Assembly (NCBI GenBank): GCA_035610835.1
Contig: CM069457.1
Location: 43,193,319 to 43,257,318, forward strand
Direction of reading: 5' to 3'
From: Ophiura sarsii
Taxonomy: Eukaryota; Echinodermata; Ophiuroidea; Amphilepidida; Ophiuridae
Length of the DNA: 64,000 nucleotides
Shown: positions 22,440 through 34,545 of the stretch, piece after piece
Layout: each line of letters begins with the position of its first letter
How positions within the stretch are numbered: the first letter of the stretch is position 1
Made by a program: the position numbers and the translations under genes
Notes under the pieces: model-generated
Told to the model about the DNA's origin: nothing
The model's input: only the letters and a program-made list of their open reading frames with translations
Database searches by the model: none

Positions 22440-22690
22440 GATAAGGCCAAAAATGAAAAAAGGGTTGTCTCAAAAACATCTTGCAAATAAAGCAGAGTTT
22501 TGTGCAATTTCAAAAATATATTTTATTGAAGAGAATTTTTTAATTTGACCCGTTTCCAAATTATGCATATACTTTCCGTGTTGATTCAAGCAGAACTACA
22601 GGGGGAAAAAATGAAAATGAAAAATGCATCTCCGCCGCGTAGAGCTACGCGCTAAAGCCTATTTCACGTACCAATGTGCCCAGGTTTCTT
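22440..22690. mobile_element. Degenerate GGCCAAAC-family MITE copy
   Basis: The left part AAGGCCAAAAATGAAAAAAG then GGTTGTCTCAAAAACATC and the right part ATTTCACGTACCAATGTGCC resemble the family at 20868 and 36756. The right terminus is lost. Confidence 0.4.
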
Positions 22691-22774
22691 TGTGGCGTTT
22701 CCTATCAGAGATAGATCGTTCATATTGTTATATGCACAGTCGACCAACCACTTGCCCAGGCAGGCCCTTCATTT

Positions 22775-22850
22775 TTTGGACCGCCACCTGGGATTTGAAC
22801 CTGGGATCTTCCAATGAGTCAAGAATGCCAGCAGTAATGTTTTCACTCAC
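22775..22850 (-). repeat. tRNA-related SINE fragment
   Basis: Read on the minus strand, the block has a B box GGTTCAAATCC inside a T-arm-like AGATCCCAGGTTCAAATCCC. No clear A box or cloverleaf precedes it, so it is a truncated tRNA-derived repeat rather than a tRNA gene. Confidence 0.4.
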
Positions 22851-23078
22851 CCTGAAAATGTTATGCAAGAGTGATAAATGAAGAACATTTCATTATTTTA
22901 CTTCCTTCCAGCACTACACTTGCTGCAAGTCCTTGGGCAGCAAAGGTTCTTTTACATACATATAATCTCCCAATTATTAGGCCTCTACTCTCCCTCTCAT
23001 TTTATTATAAAGAAAAATATACTGATCGCTTGTCCCTATACCTACCACCTGAATCATCTCAGCCTACCACTTGTCCAC

Positions 23079-23137
23079 TACAATAGTATCGGTCAAGTGT
23101 TGCGTGCCACAATAGTATCGGTCAAGTATTGTGTGCC
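23079..23137 (+). repeat. Two-copy direct repeat of about 30 bp
   Basis: ACAATAGTATCGGTCAAGT is repeated twice, each followed by a TTG-GTGCCAC segment. Confidence 0.6.
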
Positions 23138-23516
23138 ACAACACACCACTGATACTCCCCGGGCCGCTCGCATGATACCAAATACCCCATTCTGAAAACT
23201 GCCCCGTAGCTAGAGGGAAAATAAAAACCATGACAAGTTGGAACAGGGGGATATTTAGAATCGGGCTGCATGGCATAATATACAGAGAGTTATAGAGATA
23301 ATTTGTGGTTGGGCATTATATGTACATGATGTTATTTTCGTGCGCGCCCGCGTCCTGTTTTCGTTGCTGTAAGCAGGCCTCACCATTTGGAGCTGCATGA
23401 TCAAATTATAGCACAAAATAACACCCTTCCATTCAGTGTTGAAACCAAGTCACTAACCCTCGAGTTACAAATCCTGTAAAACCACTAACCCTCAAATCAC
23501 AAGTCAAGGCACTTAA

Positions 23517-23721
23517 CCCCCTGGGCACTACCCGTCTTTTGTACAAGAATTCCCATGGTCAATTACATAATATAAGTATCTTGATAACCAATTACAATTT
23601 TTCTTATAAATAATTTATGCTAATCTTTTTGAATATTGTAGTTATTCAAAGAGTGGCTCTGATTGGCACAATATTTGACACATCCTGAATTTCAACCAAT
23701 CGGCTGGTAGTTTTCATGGGG
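23517..23721. mobile_element. TTAA-flanked MITE, CCCC-GGGCACTACC family, copy 1
   Basis: TTAA at 23513-23516 and 23722-23725 bounds CCCCCTGGGCACTACCCG...CATGGGG. A sister copy of nearly equal length at 35959-36164 shares GGGCACTACC and GACCAATCGG/AACCAATCGG blocks. 205 bp, non-coding. Confidence 0.75.
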
Positions 23722-23738
23722 TTAAAGTAATTTCAATG

Positions 23739-25212
23739 TACGAGGGTCATTCAATAAGTTCTACCTCCTACCTCATAACTTTCTTATTATATAAGCCAGT
23801 CTTATGAAATATCACACAATTGTAGCTTGGAACCTCAGCTACAAATTCATTGTAAATTGATCTGAGTACTGGTTGTACTTTTTTAGAGGTGCAGTGAAAA
23901 CCAACCTTACATTAAGAGTGACGGAAACGGATGTAAAACAGCAAAAAAAAATTGCCAAAGTGCTATTCATTTGGCCTATTGTAAGAAGCAAAACATACCT
24001 ATCGGTCAATTATAACCGTTCGAAATGTCACATATCTCTTTAACAGACCATAAACATTGAATATGACTGATTTATTTGGACAGATTATGCTCTCTGATTA
24101 ACCAGAACCAGATCGGGACAACCCCTGCCCTAGAGCACCCTGCAAAAGGCCTATTTAACTTTCATGGGAACCAAGTGATTTTCAATATACCGGACTAAAT
24201 AGAGGAATTACAAGTCTCCCAAAGAGATAATTTTCTATCATTTACTACCTGATTGACTATTCTGAAAGTGGCACATAATGAAAACTCATAAAGTGACTAT
24301 TAGGCCAAACAAAAACAAAAGTTTGTCTCAAAGCTTGCGAAGGCTTCAAAATCGGGCGACGCGCGCTGTTTTTTGTCTTCCATTCTTTTTTTTTAACATT
24401 TTTTTTATTTGTGTGGCAATTTTTACTCTTACTATTTGCAACCCGTTGACACTTTCTGATATTTGTTTTTTCTATATGAAATGAATATTGTGATGTAGTT
24501 GTATAAAGAACAATTGTGCAGCGTTTTTTGAAGAACTGAGTCATGTAAAAGTTTGAGAAAAGGAAAATCTGCCGATATTTTTAATAAAAACTCGAAATAA
24601 AAATTTGTAGGGAAAAAAAAATTGAATTGACAATTTCCTGCATTTCAGACGCGGTATTTTGGCATTTAAAAACCAATGCGCGCGCAAGCTTTGAGACGAA
24701 CCTATTATTTTGTTTGGCCTTATGTTAAAGATTAAACGTCGAAGCATCACTGTGGCTTGAGTTGTAACAACGAAAATTATACTGATTATCAGTAGTCCAG
24801 TCTGCCAAAGGCATAGCAATACATTTGAGTTGATATTACACTATTTATGAGCCTACAAGAGTTAATATTGCTTACAATCTCAATCAAACATGATAATACT
24901 ATACTTTATCAGATATCATTCATTGCTTTCCATTTTCAGTATCAATATCATGCTATTATATCAAACCATATAATACGGAAAACCCCCCGAAAAACATGCA
25001 TTTATTTTTAAGGTAATTTTCTGTTTCCGTTGTCCAAAATCTCTCTCCGGATTTGACCGCATCATATGACAAGTAAAACAGATATCGATTATCATTAAAT
25101 ATAAATGTGTAGCTATGATTCAGAGCTATAATTATGACAAATGTCATGAGGCTGACATTCATATTAGCAATGTTATGAGGGAGAAGGTAGAACTTATTGA
25201 ATGACCCTCATA
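23739..25212. mobile_element. Non-autonomous mariner-like element, 1.47 kb
   Basis: The left end TACGAGGGTCATTCAATAAG and the right end CTTATTGAATGACCCTCATA form a long inverted repeat, continued by TTCTACCTCC/GGTAGAAC. TA borders and the GAGGGTCATTCAA start are typical of mariner TIRs. I find no transposase frame inside. A GGCCAAAC MITE is nested at 24300-24722. Confidence 0.7.
24300..24722. mobile_element. GGCCAAAC-family MITE nested in mariner-like element
   Basis: The left end TTAGGCCAAACAAAAACAAA and the right end TATTTTGTTTGGCCTTA mirror, followed by TTTGTCTCAAAGCTTGCG and CGCAAGCTTTGAGACGAA. Open frames inside are low-complexity or antisense and carry no domain. Confidence 0.7.
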
Positions 25213-25349
25213 CTTTTCAATTGGGATCATTTCATTGAATTTAGGGCAAGTCGGTGTTAAAATGTCAAGTCAAAAGTAACAAGGTCTTCTAAAGAACTGG
25301 CCGAGACGCCAAAGTATAAGCTATAATAATACATATTCTTTGTATGTGA

Positions 25350-26526
25350 TACAAATTATTTATAATTCTTATAAATATTTTCAAATTAAAAAAGCTTAAG
25401 CAGAAATCCCTTCGTTATTCTTTCCACAGAGACAACTACAGATTTTACTCACATGCCCGCATTATACCCACAGGTCTTCGACTCAATTGCACACCAGCAC
25501 TGGGTACCCTACCGCCACAGTTACAGAGTGAGTGGAACAGAGTTTTATACAGTGCATCCATTCGTCTCATTAATATTCTGTCTCTACATTGTGAGTCTTC
25601 CCTAGACCATTTGAATGAGGATATTGTCAAGCTTCAACTTGAACTGGAAAATTGCTGCTCAGATGCTCAATTTTTACAGTTTACTAATGAAATAAATGGC
25701 TGTTTATCTAGACAGGAGACTGAACTCATGAACACAAGAAACAAGAAAGTATCTGGCCTGTTAGAGAAGCAGAAACGGCACAAGTACCGGCGGTTCAGGC
25801 GCCCACCACCTCCTGAACCAGAACCAGCTGCATCCACTGTCATTAACCTTTCATCTTCCACCTTATCTGATGCTGAACACAAACTTCTCTCTAGGGGCCT
25901 TAAATTCTGTCCCACTCCTCCTGATGTCAATCAAGTTGAGCTTAGCGAGGACCTTACTCAGTATTATCGGAGGATACGTCTCAAAGAATTTTTTCTTGAT
26001 GCCCCACCATCTGTACCTGAGCCGTTCTACAAGAAGAGTACTTGGGTTCCTCCCAAGAACAGAGTCCCTGCCCTTGAGACTTATGTCCAAGTCGTTAGCA
26101 CCCAGGTTAACACTTCTGAGCAAGTTTCCCGCAGATCTCATGACAATATCCCTAGGGAGGAACGCCAGGCACTGAATTCCATCAGGTTACGGACAGACAT
26201 CATCATCAAGCCAGCAGACAAAGGGTCAGCAGTAGTTGTCATGGACCGACAGAAGTACATTGATGAAGCCATGCGTCATCTTGACAACCGCATTCATTAT
26301 GCTGTTCTTGACTCCGATCCCACTAACACATTTTCTCAACAGATTCAGCATACCCTGGATGACATGCATCAGCGTCATGAGCTCTCTGACAAGGCCTTTG
26401 AGTTTCTATCTCCCAAAGATTGCAGTGCTGCCCGCTTCTACCTCCTTCCCAAGATTCATAAGCCGGGAAACCCAGGCAGACCCATCATCTCTGGCAACGG
26501 CTCCCCAACTGAGCATATATCCCTTT
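25350..26526 (+). pseudogene. Penelope-like element, N-terminal part and first RT motifs
   Basis: This frame is open from 25350 (stop at 25347). No ATG precedes the family-like part; the first in-frame ATG is 25728. The protein-like part starts near 25429 after TTATTCTTTCCACAG, which looks like a 3' splice site, so it may be spliced; introns are known in Penelope-like elements. It includes a TDIIIKPADKGSAVVVMD stretch, a YLLPKIHKPGNPGRPIISG motif of the reverse transcriptase and the start of the next conserved block. At about 26520-26527 the frame shifts by an apparent loss of one base in a C run, and the coding continues in the frame of the next entry. The copy is therefore inactive as it stands. 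Confidence 0.85.
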
Positions 26527-28033
26527 TGTCGATAACTTCATCAAGCCTCTTGTTTCACAGGTTCCCTCCTATATCCATGACACCCCGGACTTTCTCAGGA
26601 AACTCGAAGCCATCAAGAACCAAGTTCCAAGCACCTCTATTATTGGCACATTTGATGTTAAGTCCCTCTATACCAACATTCCCCATCAGGAAGGCATAGA
26701 AGCAAGCCGTGCAGCTTTGGCTAAGATTGGTCATTCCAGTCCTCCCATACCTGATATTGAATGCCTCATGAACCATGTCCTAACCAAGAACAATTTCACT
26801 TTCATGGACAGGACCTACTTGCAGGTACATGGCACAGCTATGGGTACTAGGATGGCTCCGTCATGGGCCTGTCTTTTCATGTCTAGGCTGGAGGAACAAT
26901 TGCTAGCTGAGGCACCTTGTCGACCTTGGATTTGGTTGCGGTACATTGACGACATATTCTTTATCTGGACCAGTGATGAAAGCAGTCTCCTCACATTCAT
27001 TGATCACATGAACTCATTTCACAGGACCATTAAGTTCACTTCTGACTACTCCCACCAACAGGCACACTTTCTTGATGTAACCATACAGAAAGCTGAGAAT
27101 GGTATACTATCTACAGATCTCTTCACCAAGCCTACAGATACGCACCAGTATCTCCATGCTTCAAGCTGCCACCCTCGCCATTGTAAGACAGGCATAGCAT
27201 ATAGTCAGGCTCTCCGTCTCCGACGTATTTGTTCTAACGAATCTAGATTCTCATATCATGCACAGAATTTGAAGAAGCATCTGGTTACCAGGGGTCACAG
27301 CTCCACCAAAGTCCAGCAAGCCATCAAGAAAGTCCACTCTCTCCCGAGAGCCACAGTCCTTCAGGAGAAGCCCAGAAACCAAGACCCCACCCCTAAGATT
27401 CCCCTTGTTACCACATTTCATCCTAACCTTCCTCCTCTGCGTCACATCACCAACACTAACCACCACATTCTCCACACATCAGACCGTCTTCGTCGTGCAG
27501 TTCCTGACATACCAATCCTGGCCTACAGACGCCCTCGCAACCTACGAGATATGTTAGTACGGGCTACCATCCCCCCGGTAACTGATGATTCTCTCCCCAC
27601 GCAGCATGGCACTTCTAAGTGCGAGTCGACCAGCAGGTGCGTCGTTTGCCGGGAACACATCAAGGAAGGCGATTCCTTCACCAGCCACACCACCCATGCC
27701 ACCTACAAGACGAAGGGTCACATCACTTGCACCACATCTAATGTCATTTACCTCTTATCATGTAGAGTGTGTGGAGTCCAATATGTTGGTGAGACTAAAA
27801 ACTCACTGAAGAAGCGCTTCTATGGACACAGATCGACGGTCAACACCAACAAGCCACCTGTCGGACACCACTTCAACCTTCCCAACCACACTATGTCTGA
27901 TATGATCTTACAGGGCATTGAATCTTTAGGTAGCCGTTCAGAAGTGGTACGTCTCAGTAGAGAGAAGTTATGGATGAAGCGTCTTCTCACTATTCAGCCC
28001 CATGGCCTAAACATCCAGGAAGGGAATGATTAG
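26526..28033 (+). pseudogene. Penelope-like element, RT palm and GIY-YIG endonuclease
   Basis: This is the continuation of the same ORF after the frameshift. An FDVKSLYTNIP motif comes near 26650, a GTRMAPSWACLFM block near 26845 and the catalytic YIDD at 26942-26953. A Cys/His-rich linker follows (CVVC at about 27639, with an H/C pair near 27719-27730). The GIY-YIG domain starts at the VIYLL segment (27743) with YVGET at 27782 and an HRS motif near 27829. The stop is at 28031-28033. RT followed by C-terminal GIY-YIG is the diagnostic Penelope order. Apart from the one frameshift the frame is clean, so the copy is fairly young. Confidence 0.9.
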
Positions 28034-28655
28034 ACTCAACCCCCCACCCCAACCCCCCCCCTCCCCACCTCCTCCATTTGTATCTGATAAACCTATCATT
28101 TGTATTTTTTCCCCATTTGTTTTTCTCCACTTTTTCTTCACTCCATTTTTCATTTTTTACTTCTTGATATATGTGATACTTTATTGTTTTCATTTTCTAC
28201 ATTGTCTATTATGCACAGTAATTTTCATTACTTGTTCCAGTGCATTTCCATTATTTGTTACCATAGGCCTAGTCCCATTTTGTTTTTTCTTGTTTTCTCA
28301 TGCATTCTCTCAGTCCTTTTACATTTCCATCCATTTTATTATCTATTTGTAGTCATCAATCACCATTATTGATTTCACTCACCAATTATTTTTATATCCC
28401 ATTTGCCTTTTACTTTTTAATCTCCCCTTTGTCTATGTCATCCTTTTGTTATTTTATCCACTTCATCAATCAGCTGTCTAGCATGATATCTTCCCCTATT
28501 CATTCATCTGTCACTTTGACTTCCTGCCTATTGTTCCTCTGTCTATATATATGTTGTGTAATGTTGTACACTGTCATTTTACCTTCGATAAAGATTCTGT
28601 TAGAATCGAAACGTCAGGTCCTCTTATATTTATTCCAATTAAAAAAAAAGTTTAA
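28034..28655 (+). mobile_element. Penelope-like element 3' region with hairpin and A-rich end
   Basis: After the stop the sequence is T- and C-rich without coding sense. Near the end, GATTCT-GTT-AGAATC (28593-28607) forms a 6-bp hairpin directly followed by GAAACGTC (28608-28615). Hammerhead ribozymes, known in Penelope-like terminal repeats, have a stem followed by GAAA; the CTGATGA core that should precede the stem is here CGATAAAG, so an active ribozyme is unlikely. The element appears to end in A-rich sequence near 28655. Confidence 0.5.
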
Positions 28656-29023
28656 AAAAAACCCCACCATTTCTTAATAAATTCAAACCATTAAATTAAT
28701 TTGATCATACTAGTTACATTAATTTCCATTCGCTGTAAAGCGTTAACCACTATTTTTCAATCAAACGACGGCAATCGAATACAAATAATACACCGTTAAC
28801 TCCATGAAGCATGATTCAAACAATGGTTGAAAGCTATAGAATAAAACCTGGATGTCTTATTATTGACTCATCCAATCAGAAATTCGTATCTATGAATGTC
28901 TTTGATAAAACTGTCCAAACAAAAATGTTGATACAATCCCTTTCATTGGCCAAAACCGAAAACAACTTAAATATTTACACTGTTTCGTCCAATCTAAAAA
29001 TATGACAGTGGTGCCGAGTGGAA

Positions 29024-29684
29024 TACAGAGTGGTCCAATTCTCGAAATGGACGAGACATCTAATAATTGTTTTAATATTATCTTTAACGCCATTATCTTA
29101 GTGATTTATGGTGAAAACGGTGTTGAAAATGAAGCATAAATAAAGAAATAGCGACGGTTTAATTTAAAGAATAATGGTCAAAAACCAGTTTGTCCATGTG
29201 TTACGCAAGTCTATGGGATATTGTCAACTCAATAGTACTGCGTTCACAATTTCCTGCAATAGTATAATGTAGGCCCTAATTATACCTGTAAACAAAGGAG
29301 AGGTACTCAGCCATGAAGCAAGCGATTGTAACAAAAGTGGTGTCATTTTAGAGAGAAGGAAACTATATAGCTAATCCACTGATAAATAAAAGGATACAAA
29401 CAGGTCTCAAATAAATGAGAAATAGGTGGCTCAAAAAAATTCCTAAACTTTTTTTGAGGAGTTTATATGGAAACATCCATGACTGCCATAGACTTACGTG
29501 TGGACAAATTTTCTTTAAATTGACACTATTTCTTTAATTTGAGCTTTAATTTCAACGCCGTTTTCACCATATACCAACAAGATATCTTAGTTTAGGAATA
29601 TCCTAAAATAATTTAAACATGTTTCCCCAATTTTGATAAATTTGACTCTAAAAAAGTGTAAACCTTTTTTTGGACCACTCTGTA
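29024..29684. mobile_element. Palindromic mariner-type MITE, TIR TACAGAGTGGTCC
   Basis: TACAGAGTGGTCC at the left and GGACCACTCTGTA at the right are perfect inverted repeats. Inner blocks also mirror (GTGAAAACGGTGTTGAAAAT against TTTCAACGCCGTTTTCAC). 661 bp, non-coding. Confidence 0.75.
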
Positions 29685-29756
29685 TACTGAGATATCTTGT
29701 CTCAAATGTGCCTCGATGCTTCGGCGTCTCGCCAAAAAATGTCACACCAAGCGTCC

Positions 29757-29972
29757 ATCAAACAATATAACACATACAAGATACATAGTTTGGTCATCAA
29801 ATATTAATTTATTTATAACCCATGGCTGGTATGGTATGTCTCTCATCTGTTCACAAATGCGAGACATACCATCAAACGATATAACAAATACAAGATACCT
29901 AGTTTTGGTCAACAAATATTAAATTAATAATAACCCATGGATATTCTGTTCACAAATGAGAGACATACCACT
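29757..29972 (+). repeat. Tandem duplication of about 107 bp
   Basis: Two units contain CATCAAACRATATAACA, AAGATAC-TAGTTTGGTCA and TAACCCATGG followed by GTTCACAAATG-GAGACATACCA. Confidence 0.7.
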
Positions 29973-30058
29973 TTGAAAATTGCCTGCATATATTTTTTTC
30001 TTATGTGCACATGATACAAGCTATAAACTCTATAAAATGAAACAATATTGTGGTCAAT

Positions 30059-30316
30059 ATATGTGATGCGATCAAGAGGAATGAGTCGGATGTCGACCCT
30101 GGTCGAAAATGAGTTTTTAATACAGTTTTAAAGAAGACACATAGAGCTTTCAGAAACTGAAAACCCCATGTCGATATGACGTTTTGTTCCAAAGTTATGT
30201 CAAATTGTATACATGAATTTCCATCAAAACTTATGTAAGCCGCCATTTTGAATTGGCCATATCTCAATTTGGGATTCCCCGACATCCGATTCATTCCTCT
30301 TGATCGCGTCACATAT
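30059..30316. mobile_element. MITE of the GTGACGCGATCAAGAGGAAT family, copy 1
   Basis: The ends ATGTGATGCGATCAAGAGGA and TCCTCTTGATCGCGTCACAT are inverted repeats that run on as ATGAGTCGGATGTCG. A nearly identical copy in the opposite orientation is at 42101-42359. 258 bp. Confidence 0.8.
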
Positions 30317-30884
30317 TTGATCTACTGTATTACTCCATTAAATGCCCGGGACGCTGCATTTTTCGAAAGGGGAGCATTATCGGGGTCAATTTTTCAAGTG
30401 TTAGTACTGATAAAACACACTGTGAGGGAGGGGAACGTCAGGATTTTCTGGGGGAGGGGGCATTTAATAGAGCAGGGGCATTTGATGGAGTAAATACAAT
30501 ATTTATTAAATTAAATAAGAAGAATTTGATTACAATCCTTAATTATATTTTTGTCTTTGTAAAGAGAAACTAAACTCCTCAAAAAAGTTCGGAACTTGTT
30601 TTTAATCACCAATTGTTGTGGGCCTAATCGCACGCGTTTGCTTAGATCACTTTTGTGCACGGAGAGATAAACAAAATGCATATTTTTCACCAATTTGAAA
30701 CTGAATGAACTATAGAGTATATTGAGTATCATCTTCAAGAGGAAAGATATGTGCATAATTGCTATACATGGCATCAACATTTTATATTTATTTAAAATAA
30801 AGGTACACTGTATACGATATCAACAAAGTCCCTATTTTAGGTGTATCCTTGGTGTTATTTATTCATGAGTTAGACTGGTATTAA

Positions 30885-31152
30885 CCCTAACCCCCCTGAG
30901 TGCTAAAAAATGCTAATCCAAAGTCCCTCTCCAAATGCATGCGCCATCGGTTTTCGATGACGTAGTCAACCGAGCCTATATAATGAGCGCGGTATACTGC
31001 GCGAATGTGTAGCTGAGCGCCGTGGCTTAGTGGTTGGAAGGTGGGGCTTGAGAACAGAGGGTCCCCGGATCGAATCCCTGCAGGTTCCCAGAGATTTAGT
31101 TTTTTCCTCGAAAATTGTGATCCCGGTCAAAAATCCTAAACCGGGGTTAGGG
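30885..31152 (+). mobile_element. TIR element enclosing a tRNA-like SINE head
   Basis: The left end TTAACCCTAACCCC and the right end GGGGTTAGGGTTA are inverted repeats with telomere-like CCCTAA units. Between them, about 31015-31090, is a tRNA-like head with A box TGGCTTAGTGG and B box GGATCGAATCC. The left flank is TTAA and the right flank TTAT, so the duplication is imperfect. No cloverleaf can be closed. Confidence 0.5.
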
Positions 31153-31646
31153 TTATGACTCTTTACTGAATAAAGCTGTCTTATCCTTTAATCCTTGAAC
31201 ACAGTTTAACACAAATTTCCTGCTAGGCTAATTCCATGCAAAAACAAATACTTGTTCTACAGGTAAATGGACCTCTCATGTAGGGTCTGTAAACAATATA
31301 TCTTTTATTTACAATTATAATATAACAGTATACCTAACCAAAAAGTTCCCAACCCTGTATTATTATGGCAACTCGTTTTGTTTGTCCCCCTCCCCCAACC
31401 CCCTTACTAACTTCCTCCCCCAACACCCTTATTATGACACCTTGTTATGTTCATATTTTACTCAACACAACAAATACCGGTATTTAATACATTTAAGCCA
31501 ATGTATATTACAAAGGGAAATCAATAGAAATGCATAACTACTACGAGTGCATGAATTCTTCCTAAATCAACACTGTTGAAATGGTGCTAAAATGATAAGG
31601 ATTATAATAATGCTATATCAAAGTTACAGTGCTTCTGGTTATCTGA

Positions 31647-31985
31647 TAAGGCCAACAAAAAACAGTTGACTTGCCCTTTCAGGGCCAGAGTCTGGGTCAG
31701 ATTTTTTTATATTTTAATTTAAACAGGAGATACTAACTACACAAAAACAGGTTTTAAAGATTTTTTTATTTATTTTTATTTATTGATTTAAAAAAAAAAA
31801 AATTAAACAAGCAGATACTACTCAAAAACACGTTTTCATCTTTCTTTATTGTTATGTGCTTCTTTCAATTTTATTTTTTTTACTTTGAAAAAAAAAAATT
31901 AAATAAATAGCGACCCTAGATTTCCGAAAATTCGGGTCGGTCGGAAAGGGCAAGTCAACTTCTTTTTTTTCGGCCAAAGGCAACA
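31647..31985. mobile_element. Palindromic MITE, GGCCAACAAAAAACAGTTGA end
   Basis: ACAGTTGACTTGCCCTTTC at 31661 is mirrored by GAAAGGGCAAGTCAACTTCT at 31945. The interior is A/T-rich with several A runs. Non-coding. Confidence 0.5.
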
Positions 31986-32400
31986 GCAACAAAAAAAAAC
32001 CTGTTCTTCGGGCCTGACCAAAATATTTTTTCAAATTTTCAAAATAAATGTGCACATTTTTTTAATATTATTTGAAAAAATGTTGAAATTTTTTGGATTT
32101 TTTGTTTTTAATTCCATATTTTTGAAAACTCATCACAATTTCACAAAATGTTTGAACAGATACACCCGACCGTAGAACAGGGTTTGGGTTTTTCCACACC
32201 TAAAAGAAGTTTTACAAATCCACAAATATATGGTTACAATTACGAGAGAAATATAGCTGAACAAAGGCAACACGGTGCAATTATTTATCATTTAAAAAAG
32301 TATAAAAAGTAGTATTTTTTTAATATATAAAGTATTTCAAGTATATGTTGATGCAAACTTGTTATAAAAAGAGCACCACATTTCTACATCATAGACCTAC

Positions 32401-32509
32401 CATGTAACCTGGTAAACATGTAACCTGGTAACCATGTAACCTGGTAACCATGTAACCTGGTAACCATGTAACCTGGTAACCATGTAACCTGGTAACCATG
32501 TAACCATGG
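32401..32509 (+). repeat. Minisatellite, 16-bp unit CATGTAACCTGGTAAC
   Basis: Six to seven near-identical tandem units. The unit is itself close to palindromic (GGTTAC/GTAACC). Confidence 0.9.
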
Positions 32510-33238
32510 ATACCACACATACACGGAGGAGAACTACTGCTGAATAAGCCAGCGAAAATAACTTCCCATCAGGAAATAGGATCACACCAATTGTGTGGTG
32601 ATGATCTTGATTAGGGTTCAGTCCCTGGGAGTGGGTGGGGCACTGACGTTGGAAGGGGAATAGGTATGTGCCGCTCTGAAGACCCTTTTTCACCCTCTTC
32701 TTCTAGATCTTAAGAACTCTTTTTGAGCCTGCATCAGCTCTTAAAGACCCCCATTTTATTGAAATTTAAATATTAAAGCCCAAATTTGTTGACCAATTTG
32801 CATTCTAAAACCCAAAATGTGCGTTCTTACTGATCACATTTGAAAAACAAACCAGTTCTTATGACCTATTGTATATGCGAAATAAATAAACCTGTATAAA
32901 TAAACCTGACCTACTTTTTAAAGAAAATCAGTTCTTAAGATCCTAATTTTCGTCATAAAATTCTCTCAGTTCAGCTCCAAAGCCCCCCTTTTTGAGACCT
33001 TGGGCAGCACATTCCTACAAACAAACAAATGTTGAAACCCATTTGGGCCACACTAAATTGAATACCTGTATACAGTGAACGCACGACCACACTGGGGGTG
33101 AGATTTGCAGAGTTTAAATTCTGGTTTTTGTTAAATACGTCGTTTAAAAGATAAACTTGCGTTTAATTTAGACACAAGTTTAGTTAGTCATGGTTTAAAG
33201 TTAAACCAGCATTTAGTACGAGAATATGGACCATAGAG
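32510..33238. other. Non-coding sequence
   Basis: I see only degraded A/T-rich sequence with repeated short phrases such as AATAAACCTG. No exon or bounded element supported. Confidence 0.3.
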
Positions 33239-33409
33239 CAGGGGTGTGAGAGGACACAAATAAAAAAAAGAGGAAAACAGACAAAAAAGAGGGAAAACAG
33301 CGTAAAATTGGGTAAAAATGCCAAATATGGGCTGAAAAGAAAAGAAAAGGCTGAAATGTTGGCATAAAAAAGAGGAATTCAGCTTAAAAGAGGAACTCTC
33401 ACACCCCTG
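33239..33409. mobile_element. hAT-like MITE, TIR CAGGGGTGTGAGAG
   Basis: The ends CAGGGGTGTGAGAG and CTCTCACACCCCTG are perfect over 14 bp. The flanks ATAGAG on both sides give at least a 6-bp target duplication. 171 bp with repeated AAAAGAGG inside. Confidence 0.75.
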
Positions 33410-33689
33410 ATAGAGTTTGCCACTTCATTTTGGGGCATCGGGGGAGCAAGCCTTATGGCACGAAGGAGGGGGGTAATGCCCCCCCCCCCTCTAGTTATGC
33501 CCCTGTTTGATACATACTGATTGTTGTATAGGTAGAATAATTTCAAACACAAATCTAATTGCGACTAAAACAAAGAAATTGCTTAACAAAATCTAGGCAT
33601 TCAATCACATATTAATGTCTGGGTCATTCTAAAAGACAAATAATCTCCTCAACAAAATTGAATTCTATACATAAGCATGGGTACCTAAA

Positions 33690-33910
33690 AAGCACGGCAG
33701 GGGTCTGGAGACGACATTCCAAAATGTCACAAAATGTTTCAAAAATATCTAAATTATTGAATTTCAATACAATATTTTGGTATCACCATGGGAAATGCAT
33801 GACATAAATACAAACATGCCTAGTATTGGTTCAGCAATCCTAGATATAGACCTTGAGAGTTAGGAAAGGTTTCTAAAAAATCTGTTTGGTATGTGACCTG
33901 GTACCACAAA
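33690..33910. repeat. Dispersed repeat related to 39780-40535
   Basis: Shares CACAAAATGTTTCAAA, GGAAATGCAT/AGAAATGCAT and TAGTATTGGTTCAG with the element at 39780, here without its ends. Confidence 0.5.
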
Positions 33911-34545
33911 ATGAGAGTAAAGTAGCACAAAATTAAAAAAATGATTTTTCTTTTTTTTCTTTTCTTTTTTTTTCTTCTTCACATTTTCCGAAAGTAGATG
34001 TCCTCAGGCTGATCAGTTTAAGGTTAACATATTGTCCATCCGTGACGCAAATATTTAACTGTGTCTCTTTTAGTAACAAACCACACCCACCAACATTTTA
34101 ATAAATGTCAATGAAGTTGATGACACTCTTCAACATAATACATAAAACATTTGAATAAGTGCAAGTAGTTTGTGTTAATAATCCATTTAAAAATGTCCGT
34201 CCGTGACATATCCGTCCGTGACAAACTGATCAGCCTCAAAAAATAACACCAAAGTTATTATAATAGGCCATTCCAAAGTAAAATTATGATAAATTGAAGT
34301 TAATCACCGCTGAATTATTGAATTGGAGAAAAGGCCTGCAAAGTCGGTGAAGATTATCGTGAGTCACTATAGGCTCTCCAAAATATTCTGTCAAAACTTA
34401 ATCGAAAGATTTTTTATGCCAAATACCTCTTATTAAACGGCCTTTCATTTCTTCATTTGGGAATTTACATGGTTCAAACTACTATTAATAAACCTGGAAA
34501 GCCCTTACCTTTAAGATCATACCAAATTTGCCATAGGGGATACTA

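Noticed and set aside
24257..24819. Minus-strand open frames of 92-95 codons
   Set aside because: They lie in a nested MITE and the mariner-like element and show no transposase motif.
28026..28677. Open frames of 90-125 codons after the Penelope stop
   Set aside because: They arise from a T/C-rich 3' region, are hydrophobic low-complexity and lack motifs.
31015..31090. Functional tRNA gene
   Set aside because: Only A and B boxes are present; no cloverleaf can be closed and it lies inside a TIR element.
32401..32509. CRISPR-like array
   Set aside because: Units are directly adjacent with no spacers, and the context is eukaryotic.
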